Below are positions 1 to 9,368 of a DNA stretch of 64,000 nt, piece by piece. The stretch lies in assembly GCF_003917135.1 (NCBI RefSeq), contig NZ_RPDI01000007.1, positions 62,001 through 126,000 on the forward strand, read 5' to 3'. This stretch comes from Leucobacter chromiireducens (GTDB taxonomy: Bacteria > Actinomycetota > Actinomycetes > Actinomycetales > Microbacteriaceae). How positions within the stretch are numbered: the stretch's first letter is position 1; the number at the start of each line of letters is the position of its first letter. The position numbers and the translations under genes are program-made. Under the pieces are notes generated by a model. That model did not search any database. It worked only from the letters and a program-made list of their open reading frames with translations, and was not told the DNA's origin.

Positions 1-236
1 TCAACCTCGCACTGCCGCGTATCCGCGATTTCCGCGGACTTTCGCCTAAGCAGTTCGACGGAAACGGCAACTACACTTTCGGTCTGACCGAGCAGAGTGT
101 GTTCCACGAGATCGATCAGGATAAGATTGACCGCGTGCGTGGCTTCGACATCACTGTCGTGACCACCGCCCAGTCTGACGACGAGGGCCGTGCGCTGCTT
201 CGCGCACTCGGCTTCCCGTTCAAGACCGACAACTAA
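1..236 (+). CDS. rplE: 50S ribosomal protein L5 (3' end only)
   Basis: The window opens inside this gene; reading from base 3 gives 77 residues ending at TAA 234-236. The segment starts [13 protein letters not shown] and contains [16 protein letters not shown] and [10 protein letters not shown], which are typical of the C-terminal half of L5, the protein that binds 5S rRNA in the large-subunit central protuberance. It is the first visible gene of the spc operon. The next gene is rpsH, with no rpsN (S14) between them, as reported for the Micrococcus luteus spc operon. Identity is secure; the N-terminal part lies outside the window. Confidence 0.97.
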   Translation, partial: NLALPRIRDFRGLSPKQFDGNGNYTFGLTEQSVFHEIDQDKIDRVRGFDITVVTTAQSDDEGRALLRALGFPFKTDN

Positions 237-252
237 ATAGTCCAAGCGGTGC

Positions 253-279
253 GGGTGCCCGGGGATTCCCCGGGCACCC
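253..279 (+). terminator. Perfect 12-bp hairpin between rplE and rpsH
   Basis: Bases 253-264 (GGGTGCCCGGGG) are perfectly complementary to 268-279 around a 3-base ATT loop. No T-run follows, so it may be a weak or attenuating terminator, or an RNA processing or stability element, rather than a full stop. It lies in the 113-base gap where many actinobacteria carry rpsN. Confidence 0.55.
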
Positions 280-349
280 CATCCGCATGTCACCCAGGTC
301 ACGCTCCGTGTAACGGTGCGTGATACCAGGCGAGAAAGAAGAGTCACTC

Positions 350-748
350 ATGACGATGACTGATCCGGTCGCAGATATGCTGACCCGGCTGCGCAATGCC
401 AACTCTGCGCATCATGACGACGTTTCGCTCCCCGGCTCCAAGCTGAAGGTGCGAATCGCGGAGATCCTCAAGCGCGAGGGCTACATCAAGGACTGGAAGG
501 TCGAGGACGCACGCGTCGGCACGACCCTCACCATGTCGCTGAAGTACGGCCCGAACCGCGAGCGCTCCATCGAGGGCATCAAGCGCGTGTCCAAGCCCGG
601 CCTCCGGGTGTACGCACGCTCGACCGAGATCCCGAGCGTGCTCGGCGGCCTCGGCATTGCGATCCTGTCCACGTCCTCCGGTCTCCTGACCGACCGCGAG
701 GCTGACCAGAAGGGCGTTGGCGGGGAAGTCCTCGCTTACGTGTGGTAA
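350..748 (+). CDS. rpsH: 30S ribosomal protein S8
   Basis: 132 residues starting [17 protein letters not shown], the normal S8 N-terminus and length. S8 binds the central domain of 16S rRNA and in many bacteria also represses the spc operon at the mRNA level. The C-terminal signature around [19 protein letters not shown] and the end GGEVLAYVW are characteristic. The ATG at 350 is chosen over an in-frame upstream start at 320 because it follows a purine-rich ribosome binding site (331-343) and gives the family N-terminus. rplF follows after 6 bases, so the two are cotranscribed. Confidence 0.97.
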   Translation: MTMTDPVADMLTRLRNANSAHHDDVSLPGSKLKVRIAEILKREGYIKDWKVEDARVGTTLTMSLKYGPNRERSIEGIKRVSKPGLRVYARSTEIPSVLGGLGIAILSTSSGLLTDREADQKGVGGEVLAYVW

Positions 749-754
749 GCCGTC

Positions 755-1291
755 ATGTCACGTATTGGAAAGCTTCCCATCACCGTTCCCGGTGGTGTAG
801 ACGTCAAGATCGATGGCCAGAAGGTCACGGTTAAGGGCACGAAGGGCGAGCTGTCGCTCGTCGTCGCAGAGCCCATCCGCGTTGCTGTCGAGGAGGGCCA
901 GGTTGTGGTCACTCGTCCCGACGACGAGCGCGACTCCCGAGCGCTGCACGGCCTGACCCGCACGCTCATCAACAACAACATCATCGGTGTGACCGAGGGC
1001 TACTCCAAGCAGCTCGAGGTTGTCGGCACCGGCTACCGCGTGCAGCAGAAGGGTGCAGGCCTCGAGCTCGCGCTCGGCTTCTCGCACCCGGTGCTCGTCG
1101 ACGCTCCCGAGGGCATCACGCTCGCTGTTGAGGGCAACACCAAGATCACCGTGAGCGGGATCTCCAAGCAGGCGGTCGGCGAGGCCGCTGCGAACATCCG
1201 CAAGCTGAAGAAGCCGGAGCCCTACAAGGGCAAGGGCATCCGCTACGCGGGCGAGAACGTTCGCCGCAAGGCTGGAAAGGCTGGTAAGTAA
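755..1291 (+). CDS. rplF: 50S ribosomal protein L6
   Basis: 178 residues, the usual L6 length. It begins [15 protein letters not shown], a hallmark of the family, and carries the C-terminal motif [14 protein letters not shown] (about 155-168) that contacts 23S rRNA near the factor-binding site. The end is rich in Lys and Arg. Part of the spc operon between rpsH and rplR with gaps of 6 and 2 bases. Confidence 0.98.
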   Translation: MSRIGKLPITVPGGVDVKIDGQKVTVKGTKGELSLVVAEPIRVAVEEGQVVVTRPDDERDSRALHGLTRTLINNNIIGVTEGYSKQLEVVGTGYRVQQKGAGLELALGFSHPVLVDAPEGITLAVEGNTKITVSGISKQAVGEAAANIRKLKKPEPYKGKGIRYAGENVRRKAGKAGK

Positions 1292-1293
1292 CC

Positions 1294-1668
1294 ATGGCCG
1301 CTAACATCACCCGTGCAAAGGGTCGTTCGGCTGCGCGCGTGCGCCGCCACACCCGCCTGCGCAAGAAGATCGTCGGCACGGAGCTCCGTCCCCGTCTCGT
1401 GGTGACCCGCTCGTCGCGTCACGTCTTCGTGCAGGTTGTTGACGACTCGAAGGGCATCACCCTCGCGTCGGCATCGACCATGGAAGCCGATCTCCGCGCT
1501 CACGAGGGCGACAAGACGGCGAAGGCCCGCAAGGTTGGCGAGCTCGTCGCCGAGCGCGCGAAGAACGCTGGCGTTGAGGCAGTCGTCTTCGACCGTGGCG
1601 GCAGCAAGTACGCCGGCCGTGTTGCAGCGATCGCCGACGGCGCTCGCGAAGGGGGGCTGACCCTGTGA
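1294..1668 (+). CDS. rplR: 50S ribosomal protein L18
   Basis: 124 residues with a very basic N-terminus ([20 protein letters not shown]) and the L18 core [21 protein letters not shown]18 binds 5S rRNA together with L5 and helps dock it in the large subunit. The conserved end [24 protein letters not shown] matches the family. Its TGA overlaps the GTG start of rpsE by 4 bases (1665-1668), implying coupled translation. Confidence 0.97.
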   Translation: MAANITRAKGRSAARVRRHTRLRKKIVGTELRPRLVVTRSSRHVFVQVVDDSKGITLASASTMEADLRAHEGDKTAKARKVGELVAERAKNAGVEAVVFDRGGSKYAGRVAAIADGAREGGLTL

Positions 1669-2375
1669 GCAAGGAAACGAAGGAGCAGGAAGTGTCCGCA
1701 GAGACCCAGACCGCTGAGTCCTCGGCCACTGAGGCCCAGGGCACGGATCACCGCAACGAGCCCCGCGAGCAGCGTCGGGGGAGCCGCGACCGCGGCACCC
1801 GTGGCGAGCGCGGCGGCCGTGACCGCAACGAGAGCCAGTTCCTCGAGCGCGTCGTCACCATCAACCGCGTCTCCAAGGTCGTCAAGGGCGGCCGTCGCTT
1901 CAGCTTCACCGCGCTCGTCGTGGTGGGCGATGGCAACGGCACCGTTGGCGTCGGCTACGGCAAGGCGAAGGAGGTGCCCCTCGCCATCTCCAAGGGTGTC
2001 GAGGAGGCTAAGAAGAACTTCTTCCGCGTGCCCCGCGTTGGCAGCACCATCCCGCACCCCGTGCAGGGTGAGGCAGCAGCCGGTGTGGTGCTCCTCCGCC
2101 CCGCAGCGGCAGGTACCGGTGTGATCGCCGGTGGCCCCGTCCGCGCCGTCCTTGAGTGCGCCGGCATCCACGACGTGCTGAGCAAGTCGCTCGGTTCGTC
2201 GAACACCCTGAACATCGTGCACGCGACCGTTGAGGCGCTGCAGCTGCTCGAGGAGCCCCGCTCCGTCGCAGCTCGCCGTGGCCTTGACTTCGACCGCGTC
2301 GCCCCGGCTCGCATCGTGCGCGCCGAGGCGAAGGCTGCGGCCGACGCTGCCGCGAAGGCAAAGGCAGGTGCGTAA
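1665..2375 (+). CDS. rpsE: 30S ribosomal protein S5
   Basis: 236 residues from a GTG start that overlaps the rplR stop. The first ~60 residues are a hydrophilic, low-complexity extension rich in Glu, Arg and Gly ([20 protein letters not shown]); the ordinary S5 sequence starts at about [23 protein letters not shown]5 shapes the mRNA entry channel and affects decoding fidelity. The core motifs [20 protein letters not shown] and [12 protein letters not shown] are intact. A second, Ala-rich tail closes the protein. S5 is about 166 residues in E. coli; N-terminal extensions are common in actinobacteria. The stop overlaps the rpmD start (TAATG). Confidence 0.97.
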   Translation: MSKETKEQEVSAETQTAESSATEAQGTDHRNEPREQRRGSRDRGTRGERGGRDRNESQFLERVVTINRVSKVVKGGRRFSFTALVVVGDGNGTVGVGYGKAKEVPLAISKGVEEAKKNFFRVPRVGSTIPHPVQGEAAAGVVLLRPAAAGTGVIAGGPVRAVLECAGIHDVLSKSLGSSNTLNIVHATVEALQLLEEPRSVAARRGLDFDRVAPARIVRAEAKAAADAAAKAKAGA

Positions 2376-2563
2376 TGGCGAAGAGCCTGAAGATTACGCA
2401 GACGAAGTCCGTTATCAGCGAGAAGCAGAACCAGCGTGAGACGCTGCGGAGCCTCGGCCTCAAGAAGATCGGCCAGTCGGTCGTTCGTGAGGACACGAAG
2501 GCCAACCGCGGGTACGTTCGCGCCGTTGCTCACCTGGTAGAGGTTGAGGAGATCGACGCATGA
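2375..2563 (+). CDS. rpmD: 50S ribosomal protein L30
   Basis: 62 residues, normal for bacterial L30. The sequence [30 protein letters not shown] matches the family signature. It starts on the ATG inside the rpsE stop (TAATG) and ends in a 4-base ATGA overlap with rplO, so translation is coupled on both sides. L30 is a small peripheral large-subunit protein. Confidence 0.96.
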   Translation: MAKSLKITQTKSVISEKQNQRETLRSLGLKKIGQSVVREDTKANRGYVRAVAHLVEVEEIDA

Positions 2564-3021
2564 GCGAGAAGAACGAGGAGCGCGAGCAGGTGCTGAAGGC
2601 TCACCACCTTCGCCCGGCACCCGGCTCAAAGAAGGCCAAGACCCGCGTGGGTCGCGGTGAGGGTTCCAAGGGTAAGACCGCTGGTCGCGGCACCAAGGGC
2701 ACCAAGGCGCGCTACCAGGTCAAGGCGGGCTTCGAGGGTGGGCAGATGCCGCTGCACATGCGCACCCCGAAGCTGCGCGGGTTCAAGAACCCGTTCCGCA
2801 CCGAGTACCAGGTCGTCAACGTTGCCAAGCTCGCAGAGCTCTACCCCAAGGGTGGCGACGTCACGATCGAGGATCTCGTGGCCAAGGGTGCCGTCCGCAA
2901 GAACCAGCCCGTCAAGGTGCTGGGCGACGGCGACATCCAGGTCAAGCTCACCGTTTCGGTTGACAAGGTCTCCAGCTCGGCTGAGCAGAAGATCGTTGCG
3001 GCCGGCGGCGAGGTCAAGTAA
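2560..3021 (+). CDS. rplO: 50S ribosomal protein L15
   Basis: 153 residues. The N-terminal part has the expected [33 protein letters not shown] stretch of glycine and basic residues that threads into 23S rRNA, followed by the globular C-terminal domain with [21 protein letters not shown]. It is the last ribosomal gene of the spc operon; a strong terminator follows, so secY here is separated from the ribosomal genes by 216 bases and has its own probable promoter. Confidence 0.97.
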   Translation: MSEKNEEREQVLKAHHLRPAPGSKKAKTRVGRGEGSKGKTAGRGTKGTKARYQVKAGFEGGQMPLHMRTPKLRGFKNPFRTEYQVVNVAKLAELYPKGGDVTIEDLVAKGAVRKNQPVKVLGDGDIQVKLTVSVDKVSSSAEQKIVAAGGEVK

Positions 3022-3068
3022 GGATCCCGACGGGATTCTGACTGAGTCGAGCTGAGCTCGACACCGCG

Positions 3069-3120
3069 GGGGCGGTGGAGCGGCAGAAATGCCACTCCAC
3101 CGCCCCTGTCTCTTTCTTCC
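3069..3120 (+). terminator. Rho-independent terminator after rplO
   Basis: Stem 3069-3080 (GGGGCGGTGGAG) pairs perfectly with 3095-3106. Inside it, 3082-3085 pairs with 3090-3093 across a GAAA tetraloop after one mismatch. The T-rich tract 3107-3119 follows. This is a convincing end to the spc ribosomal operon. Confidence 0.85.
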
Positions 3121-3146
3121 CCGGGTGTCCACGAACGGCCGGGATA

Positions 3147-3177
3147 TTGGTGAGGCAGCCCGCACAGCGTGTAGGCT
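3147..3177 (+). promoter_or_regulatory. Possible secY promoter
   Basis: TTGGTG (3147-3152) and TAGGCT (3172-3177) are separated by 19 bases, a little long. The -10 fits the actinobacterial TANNNT pattern and lies downstream of the rplO terminator, about 55 bases before the secY ribosome binding site. Tentative. Confidence 0.4.
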
Positions 3178-3237
3178 GGAGCAATTGGTTCTCGTCGTCA
3201 GGCGACGGCCCCGTACGACGCCCCCAGGAGGCAGCTT

Positions 3238-4563
3238 TTGTTCAGCGCTATCGGACGGATCTTTCGGACACCCGATCTGCGGCGAAAGATCGTCTTTACG
3301 CTCGCGATTGTTTCGCTCTTCCGGCTCGGATCGTTCATCCCCGCCCCGTTCGTTGACTTCAACAACGTGCAGGCCTGTCTGGTAGCCAACCAGGCGCAGG
3401 GGACCTCCGGTCTCTACGACATGATCAACCTCTTCAGCGGTGGCGCTCTGCTCCAGCTGTCGATCTTCGCGCTCGGGATCATGCCGTACATCACGGCGTC
3501 GATCATTACGCAGCTGCTGCGCGTCGTCATCCCGCACTTCGAGTCGCTCCACAAGGAGGGCCAGGCGGGCCAGGCGAAGCTCACGCAGTACACCCGCTAC
3601 CTCACGATCGCCCTCGCGATCCTGCAGTCGACCACGCTCATCACCGTGGCGCGCTCGGGCCAGCTGTTCGGCGCCTCGGCAAACCAGGCCTGCCAGAACC
3701 TCGTGTCGCAGGAGTGGTGGGCGATCCTCATCATGATCATGACCATGACCGCGGGCACTGGCCTCATCATGTGGTTCGGTGAGCTCATCACCGAGCGCGG
3801 CATCGGCAACGGCATGTCCCTCCTCATCTTCACGTCGATCTCGGCGACCTTCCCGAGCGGCATGTGGGTCATCAAGGAGTCGAAGGGCTGGGAGGTCTTC
3901 TTCCTGGTGCTCCTCGTCGGGCTCCTCGTTGTCGCGGCCGTCGTCTTCGTCGAGCAGTCGCAGCGCCGTATCCCGGTGCAGTACGCGAAGCGCGTGGTCG
4001 GCCGTCGCACCTACGGCGGCTCGAGCACGTACATCCCGATCAAGGTGAACATGGCGGGCGTGATCCCCGTCATCTTCGCCTCGGCGATCCTCTACCTCCC
4101 CGCCCTCATCACGCAGTTCAATCAGCCGCAGATCGGCGAGGATCCGAAGCCGTGGGTCGTCTGGGTGCAGAACAACCTCGTGATGGGCGATCAGCCGCTC
4201 TACATGCTGGTGTTCTTCCTGCTGACGATCGGTTTCACCTTCTTCTACGTGCAGATCACCTTCAACCCGGAGGAGGTCGCGGACAACATGAAGCAGTACG
4301 GCGGCTTCGTGCCGGGGATCCGCGCCGGCCGCCCGACGGCCGAGTACCTCAACTACGTGCTGACCCGTATCACGAGCGCTGGCTCGCTCTACCTCGGTCT
4401 CATCGCGCTCATCCCGCTGATTGCGCTGTCGTTCTTCGGCGCCAACCAGAACTTCCCGTTCGGCGGCTCGTCGATCCTCATCATCGTGGGCGTTGGCCTC
4501 GAGACGGTGAAGCAGATTGACGCACAGCTGCAGCAGCGCCACTACGAAGGGCTCCTCAAGTGA
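3238..4563 (+). CDS. secY: Preprotein translocase subunit SecY
   Basis: 441 residues with about ten membrane segments, the normal size for SecY, the pore-forming subunit of the Sec translocon in the cytoplasmic membrane. The N-terminus [22 protein letters not shown], the segment [17 protein letters not shown] and the cytoplasmic loop with [13 protein letters not shown] are diagnostic. Translation starts on TTG 3238, placed 6 bases after a perfect AGGAGG (3226-3231). The stop overlaps the adk start by 4 bases (GTGA). secY-adk-map form one unit downstream of the rplO terminator. Confidence 0.97.
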   Translation: MFSAIGRIFRTPDLRRKIVFTLAIVSLFRLGSFIPAPFVDFNNVQACLVANQAQGTSGLYDMINLFSGGALLQLSIFALGIMPYITASIITQLLRVVIPHFESLHKEGQAGQAKLTQYTRYLTIALAILQSTTLITVARSGQLFGASANQACQNLVSQEWWAILIMIMTMTAGTGLIMWFGELITERGIGNGMSLLIFTSISATFPSGMWVIKESKGWEVFFLVLLVGLLVVAAVVFVEQSQRRIPVQYAKRVVGRRTYGGSSTYIPIKVNMAGVIPVIFASAILYLPALITQFNQPQIGEDPKPWVVWVQNNLVMGDQPLYMLVFFLLTIGFTFFYVQITFNPEEVADNMKQYGGFVPGIRAGRPTAEYLNYVLTRITSAGSLYLGLIALIPLIALSFFGANQNFPFGGSSILIIVGVGLETVKQIDAQLQQRHYEGLLK

Positions 4564-5156
4564 CGGACACCACCACACGCCTCCTCATCATCGGCCCGCC
4601 CGGGGCAGGCAAGGGCACCCAGGCCACGCAGATCGCCGAGCGCTTCGGCGTTCCGGCCATCTCGACCGGCGACATCTTCCGCGCCAACATCAAGGGCGGC
4701 ACGGAGCTCGGCCAGCAGGTGCAGGCCATCATCGAGCGCGGCGAGCTCGTTCCCGACTCGCTGACCAACGAGATCGTGGCGGATCGGCTCGCTCAGGCTG
4801 ACGCGGCCGCAGGCTTCCTGCTCGACGGCTACCCCCGCAACGTCGAGCAGGTGCACGCGCTCGACGGCATGCTCGAGGGCGACGCGCTCGACGCGGTCGT
4901 GCTGCTCGAGGTCGACACCGAGGCGGTCGTCGCCCGCCTGCTCAAGCGCGCGGAGCTCGAGGGCCGCGCCGACGACACGGAGGACGTGATCCGGCACCGC
5001 CAGGACGTGTACGCCGAGCAGACGGCGCCCCTCGTTGAGCTCTTCACCGAGCGCGGCATTCTCGTTGCGGTCGACGGTCTCGGCACCGTCGACGAGGTCG
5101 CAGCGCGCATCGCGGCGGGCCTCGACGCCCAGCTCGCAGCGAAGGCGGGTCGCTAG
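4560..5156 (+). CDS. adk: Adenylate kinase
   Basis: 198 residues starting on GTG 4560, overlapping the secY stop. The enzyme interconverts AMP + ATP and 2 ADP in the cytoplasm. The P-loop GPPGAGKGT (12-20) and the AMP-binding [10 protein letters not shown] are intact, as is DGYPRN. The LID region is the short form without zinc cysteines, usual for actinobacterial enzymes. Position between secY and map is the classic order. Confidence 0.97.
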   Translation: MTDTTTRLLIIGPPGAGKGTQATQIAERFGVPAISTGDIFRANIKGGTELGQQVQAIIERGELVPDSLTNEIVADRLAQADAAAGFLLDGYPRNVEQVHALDGMLEGDALDAVVLLEVDTEAVVARLLKRAELEGRADDTEDVIRHRQDVYAEQTAPLVELFTERGILVAVDGLGTVDEVAARIAAGLDAQLAAKAGR

Positions 5157-5159
5157 GTC

Positions 5160-6002
5160 GTGGCTCGTCGGGGACTGTTGCGCCGTTCGATCTATAAGTC
5201 GCCGGCACAGCTGCGGCTGATGGTGGAGCCGGGGCTCGCCGCCGCCGCGGCGATTGCCGCGATGCGCGAGGCCGTGCGGCCCGGCATCACCACGCTGGAG
5301 CTCGACGCGATCGCTGAGGACGCGATCCGCTCGCGCGGCGGGGCCCCGAACTTCATGCTGGAGCCTGGCTACCGGCACACGATCTGCGCGAACGTGAACG
5401 ACCACGTCGTCCACGCGATCCCCGGCGATCGGCCGCTCGCCCCGGGCGACATCGCCTCGCTCGACGTCGGCGCCGTGATCGGAGGGTGGCACTCCGACAC
5501 CGCGATCACGGTCACGCTCCCGGATCACGCGCGACCCGAGCTCACCGCCGCGAACGAGAAGCTGAGCGACGTCACCGAGCAGGCCATGTGGCGCGGGATC
5601 GCGCGTCTCGCGACCGCCAAGCACCTCAACGAGGTGGGGGAGGCGGTGTCCGCGTACGTGCGCGCGAACAGCGACTTCGGTGTACTCGAGGATTACATCG
5701 GGCACGGCATCGGACGCAGCATGCACGAGGACCCGCCCGTGTTCAATGTCCCGGTGCGCCAGCGCGGCCCCGAGGTAAAGCCGGGTCTCGTCGTTGCGAT
5801 CGAGCCGATCATCTCGGCCGGCGGGATCGACACCGACATCGAGGACGACGACTGGACCGTCACGATCGCCGACGGCTCGATGAGCGCCCAGTGGGAGCAC
5901 TCGGTCGCGGTGCACGCCGACGGCATCTGGGTGCTCACCGCGGAGGACGGCGGGGCCAGCGGCCTCGCGCCGCTCGGGATTGCGCCCGTCCCGATTCCCT
6001 AG
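5160..6002 (+). CDS. map: Methionine aminopeptidase, type I
   Basis: 280 residues from GTG 5160, three bases after adk. It removes the initiator Met from nascent proteins with a two-metal centre. All ligands are visible: Asp102 (LDVGA), Asp113 (HSDTA), His182 (GHGIG), Glu215 (AIEP) and Glu246 (WEHS); the substrate-contacting His85 lies in NDHVVHAIP. There is no clear ribosome binding site, suggesting coupling to adk. Last gene of the secY-adk-map unit. Confidence 0.96.
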   Translation: MARRGLLRRSIYKSPAQLRLMVEPGLAAAAAIAAMREAVRPGITTLELDAIAEDAIRSRGGAPNFMLEPGYRHTICANVNDHVVHAIPGDRPLAPGDIASLDVGAVIGGWHSDTAITVTLPDHARPELTAANEKLSDVTEQAMWRGIARLATAKHLNEVGEAVSAYVRANSDFGVLEDYIGHGIGRSMHEDPPVFNVPVRQRGPEVKPGLVVAIEPIISAGGIDTDIEDDDWTVTIADGSMSAQWEHSVAVHADGIWVLTAEDGGASGLAPLGIAPVPIP

Positions 6003-6038
6003 CGCTGCTGCGCTGCCGCGCTGCCGCGCCGAGACCGC

Positions 6039-6098
6039 GCGCATCTTTCGAGATCGCGCAGATTCTCGAGACAATCCAGGCGATCTCGAAAGATGCGC
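6039..6098. repeat. Perfect 19-bp inverted repeat between map and infA
   Basis: Bases 6039-6057 (GCGCATCTTTCGAGATCGC) are exactly complementary to 6080-6098, with a 22-base loop. There is no T-run on either side, so it is not a standard terminator. It fills the middle of the 271-base map-infA gap; apart from the infA promoter the rest of that gap shows nothing I can name. Confidence 0.75.
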
Positions 6099-6149
6099 TC
6101 GGCTGGGCGGGCGGGCGTGCTGAGGGGTGCGAGACGCCACCCGCCGGGC

Positions 6150-6178
6150 TTTACAAAGTCCCCGTCGGCGAGTACGCT
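6150..6178 (+). promoter_or_regulatory. infA promoter
   Basis: TTTACA (6150-6155), a 17-base spacer, then TACGCT (6173-6178). Both boxes and the spacing fit a housekeeping actinobacterial promoter. A TTGACA at 6178-6183 has no convincing partner. The leader to infA would be about 89 bases. Confidence 0.65.
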
Positions 6179-6273
6179 TGACATTTGGTGCTTTGCGCCT
6201 GTTTTCGTGTTCTCGAAAGCGGGCGCTTGGCATTCGCAAGACCAGTACATCCTACGCAAGCGATAGTGAGGCT

Positions 6274-6495
6274 ATGGCGAAAAAAGACGGCGTCATCGAG
6301 ATCGAGGGACAGGTTGCCGAGGCTCTGCCCAACGCGATGTTCCGCGTTGAGCTGACCAACGGACACAAGGTTCTCGCCCACATCTCGGGCAAGATGCGCC
6401 AGCACTACATCCGCATTCTCCCCGGGGACCGCGTGATTGTGGAGCTGACGCCCTACGATCTGACCCGCGGCCGCATCGTCTACCGCTACAAGTAG
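6274..6495 (+). CDS. infA: Translation initiation factor IF-1
   Basis: 73 residues, the exact family size, a single S1/OB-fold domain that binds the ribosomal A site during initiation. It reads [20 protein letters not shown] and ends VYRYK. An in-frame extension upstream to 6127 is rejected: the ATG at 6274 follows GTGAGG (6266-6271) and gives the canonical N-terminus. It opens the infA-rpmJ-rpsM-rpsK segment. Confidence 0.97.
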   Translation: MAKKDGVIEIEGQVAEALPNAMFRVELTNGHKVLAHISGKMRQHYIRILPGDRVIVELTPYDLTRGRIVYRYK

Positions 6496-6566
6496 GAGCT
6501 GCTGGAAAGTAACGGCAGCCGGCATCCCGGTTGCACGAGGACAGCGAACTCCGCGAAGGAAACATC

Positions 6567-6683
6567 ATGAAGGTTAATCCCAGCGTCAAGCCGATCTGCG
6601 ATCACTGCAAGGTCATCCGACGCCACGGCCGCGTCATGGTGATCTGCAAGAGCAACCCCCGCCACAAGCAGCGCCAGGGCTAA
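6567..6683 (+). CDS. rpmJ: 50S ribosomal protein L36 (zinc-binding form)
   Basis: 38 residues read directly from ATG 6567 to TAA 6681: it begins [15 protein letters not shown] and ends NPRHKQRQG. Zinc ligands Cys11, Cys14, Cys27 and His33 are all present, so this is the C+ form of L36, the smallest large-subunit protein. A ribosome binding site (GAAGGA, 6555-6560) precedes it. infA lies 71 bases upstream and rpsM 155 bases downstream, the normal order. Confidence 0.96.
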   Translation: MKVNPSVKPICDHCKVIRRHGRVMVICKSNPRHKQRQG

Positions 6684-6838
6684 CACCCTGCCGCTCGGCG
6701 GTCTCGCAGAGCACACAACTCAATATCTGATCCAGCGCATCGAAGAACCCGGGCACACTGTGCGCGGGGGACACCTCGGGGCGGAGGCCCGAACCCCCGA
6801 TGCGCGACATACCTCCACTACCGCAAGGAGAGCCACAC

Positions 6839-7207
6839 ATGGCACGTCTCGCAGGAGTCGATATCCCACGCGACAAGCGCGTTGAGATTGCACTCACCTA
6901 CATCTACGGCGTTGGGCGCACCACCGCGCTGAAGACGCTCGCCGATACCGGCATCGACGGCAACATCCGCGTCAAGGACCTCAGCGACGATCAGCTCGTC
7001 GCGCTCCGCGACTACATTGAGGGCAACTTCAAGGTTGAGGGTGACCTCCGCCGTGAGGTCGCCGCCGACATCCGCCGCAAGGTGGAGATCGGAAGCTACC
7101 AGGGCCTCCGTCACCGTAAGGGCCTGCCCGTGCATGGTCAGCGCACCAAGACGAACGCTCGTACCCGCAAGGGCCCGAAGCGCACCGTCGCCGGCAAGAA
7201 GAAGTAA
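6839..7207 (+). CDS. rpsM: 30S ribosomal protein S13
   Basis: 122 residues starting [19 protein letters not shown], the canonical S13 N-terminus. The ATG at 6839 follows AAGGAG (6825-6830); a longer in-frame reading from 6800 is not needed. S13 bridges the subunit heads (contacts L5) and touches P-site tRNA with its basic tail, visible as [22 protein letters not shown]. Followed after 48 bases by rpsK. Confidence 0.97.
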   Translation: MARLAGVDIPRDKRVEIALTYIYGVGRTTALKTLADTGIDGNIRVKDLSDDQLVALRDYIEGNFKVEGDLRREVAADIRRKVEIGSYQGLRHRKGLPVHGQRTKTNARTRKGPKRTVAGKKK

Positions 7208-7255
7208 TCGCCGGTCCTCTCGACCATCACATAAAGCTTTTCAGGAGAATACTCA

Positions 7256-7654
7256 ATGGCTGCACCAAAGACGGCGGCTCGCAAGCCGCGTCGCAAGGAC
7301 AAGAAGAACGTGGTCGTGGGCCAGGCCCACATCAAGTCGACGTTCAACAACACCATCGTTTCGATCACTGACACCACCGGTGCTGTGATCAGCTGGGCCT
7401 CCTCGGGTGGCGTGGGCTTCAAGGGTTCGCGTAAGTCGACGCCCTTCGCTGCTCAGCTGGCTGCCGAGTCGGCCGCCCGCAAGGCGCAGGAGCACGGCAT
7501 GAAGAAGGTTGACGTCTTCGTGAAGGGTCCGGGCTCGGGCCGCGAGACCGCGATCCGCTCGCTGCAGGCCGCAGGCCTCGAGGTGGGGTCGATCAACGAC
7601 GTCACCCCGCAGACGCACAACGGCTGCCGCCCCCCGAAGCGCCGCCGCGTCTAA
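7256..7654 (+). CDS. rpsK: 30S ribosomal protein S11
   Basis: 132 residues. The sequence [20 protein letters not shown] and the C-terminal [18 protein letters not shown] are S11 signatures; S11 forms part of the platform near the E site and mRNA exit. CAGGAG precedes the start. In several actinobacteria rpsD follows here; it does not in this genome, and two hairpins stand in the gap before rpoA. Confidence 0.97.
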   Translation: MAAPKTAARKPRRKDKKNVVVGQAHIKSTFNNTIVSITDTTGAVISWASSGGVGFKGSRKSTPFAAQLAAESAARKAQEHGMKKVDVFVKGPGSGRETAIRSLQAAGLEVGSINDVTPQTHNGCRPPKRRRV

Positions 7655-7667
7655 GGAGCTCGCGCTA

Positions 7668-7733
7668 CTTCCCGGCGCGGTGGGTTCGCCCGCCGCGCCG
7701 GGAAGGCGCCGAGACCCCGTTTGAGGGTCTCGG
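7668..7733 (+). terminator. Two tandem hairpins between rpsK and rpoA
   Basis: The first is a perfect 13-bp stem, 7668-7680 (CTTCCCGGCGCGG) with 7693-7705. The second is a 9-bp stem, 7709-7717 with 7725-7733. Neither is followed by a T-run. They probably attenuate, or process the transcript, between ribosomal genes and rpoA; no clear rpoA promoter is seen in the remaining 74 bases. Confidence 0.6.
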
Positions 7734-7807
7734 GTGCACAGAGGACATCCCTCATTCCCGATACCGCATGAGTCATATAGCGGACTCCAGCGAAAGGACC
7801 ACACACC

Positions 7808-8794
7808 TTGCTCATTGCACAGCGACCCACTCTGACCGAGGAGTCGATCTCCGAGTACCGTTCACGCTTCGCCATCGAACCGCTTGAGCCTGGCTTCGGC
7901 TACACGCTCGGCAACTCGCTGCGTCGCACGCTGCTGTCGTCGATCCCCGGCGCCGCAGTGACGAGCGTCCGCTTCGAGGGCGTCGCCCACGAGTTCACGA
8001 CCATTGCGGGCGTGACCGAGGACGTCACCGAGATCATCCTCAACATCAAGGACCTTGTCGTCTCGAGCGAGCACGATGAGCCCATCACCGCCTACCTGCG
8101 CAAGACCGGCGCAGGCGAGGTGACCGCCGCCGACATCTCCGCACCCGCCGGTGTTGAGGTGCACAACCCTGAGCTCGTCATCGCGACGCTCAGCGATTCG
8201 GCGCAGTTCGAGCTCGAGCTGACGATCGAGCGTGGCCGCGGCTACGTCTCGGCCGCGCAGAACCGGAACGAAGACGCCGAGGTTGGCCGGATCCCCGTTG
8301 ATTCGATCTACTCGCCGGTGCTGAAGGTCACCTACCGCGTGGAGGCCACGCGTGCCGGTGAGCGCACCGACTTCGACCGCCTCGTCGTCGACGTGGAGAC
8401 GAAGCCCGCGATCAGCCCCCGCGACGCGATCGCGTCGGCCGGTTCGACCCTGGTCGAGCTCTTCGGGCTTGCGCGCGAGCTCAACACCGCAGCCGAGGGC
8501 GTCGAGATCGGCCCCGCGCCGGTTGAGGTGGTCACGGAGGGCGAGCTCTCGATCCCGATCGAGGACCTCGACCTGTCGGTGCGCAGCTACAACTGCCTGA
8601 AGCGTGAGGGCATCAACACGGTGAGCGAGCTCGTTGCGCTCTCCGAGGCTCAGCTGATGAACATCCGCAACTTCGGCCAGAAGTCCGTCTTCGAGGTGCG
8701 CGACAAGCTCACCGAGATGGGACTGTCGCTGAAGGACGCAGTGCCCGGCTTCGACGGTGCGCAGTTCTACAGCTACGAAGACGACAACAACTAA
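7808..8794 (+). CDS. rpoA: DNA-directed RNA polymerase subunit alpha
   Basis: 328 residues, standard alpha size. It starts on TTG 7808 after a GAAAGGA site and reads [17 protein letters not shown], the usual actinobacterial N-terminus. The N-terminal domain (about 1-230) dimerises and scaffolds polymerase assembly, with [24 protein letters not shown]. The C-terminal DNA- and activator-binding domain (about 245-310) has [22 protein letters not shown] and [10 protein letters not shown]. An acidic tail closes it. Confidence 0.97.
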   Translation: MLIAQRPTLTEESISEYRSRFAIEPLEPGFGYTLGNSLRRTLLSSIPGAAVTSVRFEGVAHEFTTIAGVTEDVTEIILNIKDLVVSSEHDEPITAYLRKTGAGEVTAADISAPAGVEVHNPELVIATLSDSAQFELELTIERGRGYVSAAQNRNEDAEVGRIPVDSIYSPVLKVTYRVEATRAGERTDFDRLVVDVETKPAISPRDAIASAGSTLVELFGLARELNTAAEGVEIGPAPVEVVTEGELSIPIEDLDLSVRSYNCLKREGINTVSELVALSEAQLMNIRNFGQKSVFEVRDKLTEMGLSLKDAVPGFDGAQFYSYEDDNN

Positions 8795-8843
8795 TTCACG
8801 ATCCGTCGCCAGCGACCCGATCGTAAACTTACTGGAGTAAACA

Positions 8844-9350
8844 ATGCCGAAGCCCAACAAGGGCCCCCGCCTCGGAGGCGGCCCCGCTCACGAGCGCCTG
8901 ATGCTCAACCAGATGGCTGCGCAGCTCTTCGAGCACAAGCGCATCCAGACCACGGAGACGAAGGCGAAGCGCCTGCAGCCCGTGGCCGAGCGCCTCGTCA
9001 CGTTCGCCAAGCGCGGCGACCTGCACGCGCGCCGTCGCGTGATGCGTCAGATCCTCGACAAGTCGGTCGTGCACGAGCTCTTCACCGAGATCGCGCCGCT
9101 CGTCGAGAACCGCGAGGGTGGCTACACCCGCATCATCAAGACCGGCTACCGCAAGGGCGACAACGCTCCCATGGCGGTCATCGAGCTCGTGCTCGAGCCG
9201 GTGCAGCCCAAGGCGAAGGCCGCGAAGGCTGAGCCCAAGGCTGAGAAGGCGGCTCCGGTCGAGGATCCCGCTGAGGTCGTCGAGGACGCCGCTGAGGCGA
9301 CCGAGGAGGCCGCTGAGGTCGAGGCTCCCGCCGAGGAGAAGGCTGAGTAA
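8844..9350 (+). CDS. rplQ: 50S ribosomal protein L17
   Basis: 168 residues. The L17 core (1 to about 118) starts [25 protein letters not shown] and contains [23 protein letters not shown]. The last ~50 residues are an Ala/Glu/Pro/Val-rich, strongly acidic tail (repeats of the [13 protein letters not shown] type) that is absent from E. coli L17 but common in actinobacteria. L17 lies near the exit tunnel of the large subunit. Last gene of the rpoA-rplQ pair; a terminator follows directly. Confidence 0.96.
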   Translation: MPKPNKGPRLGGGPAHERLMLNQMAAQLFEHKRIQTTETKAKRLQPVAERLVTFAKRGDLHARRRVMRQILDKSVVHELFTEIAPLVENREGGYTRIIKTGYRKGDNAPMAVIELVLEPVQPKAKAAKAEPKAEKAAPVEDPAEVVEDAAEATEEAAEVEAPAEEKAE

Positions 9351-9368
9351 CACTCACCTCACCCGCTG

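Noticed and set aside
2626-4578. Very long open frame on the minus strand across rplO-secY-adk
   Set aside because: Antisense shadow of high-GC coding DNA; its Asp/Glu/Arg/His-rich composition has no domain, and the + strand genes are certain.
6178-6183. TTGACA as the infA -35 box
   Set aside because: No -10 at a sensible distance; TTTACA-N17-TACGCT just upstream fits much better.
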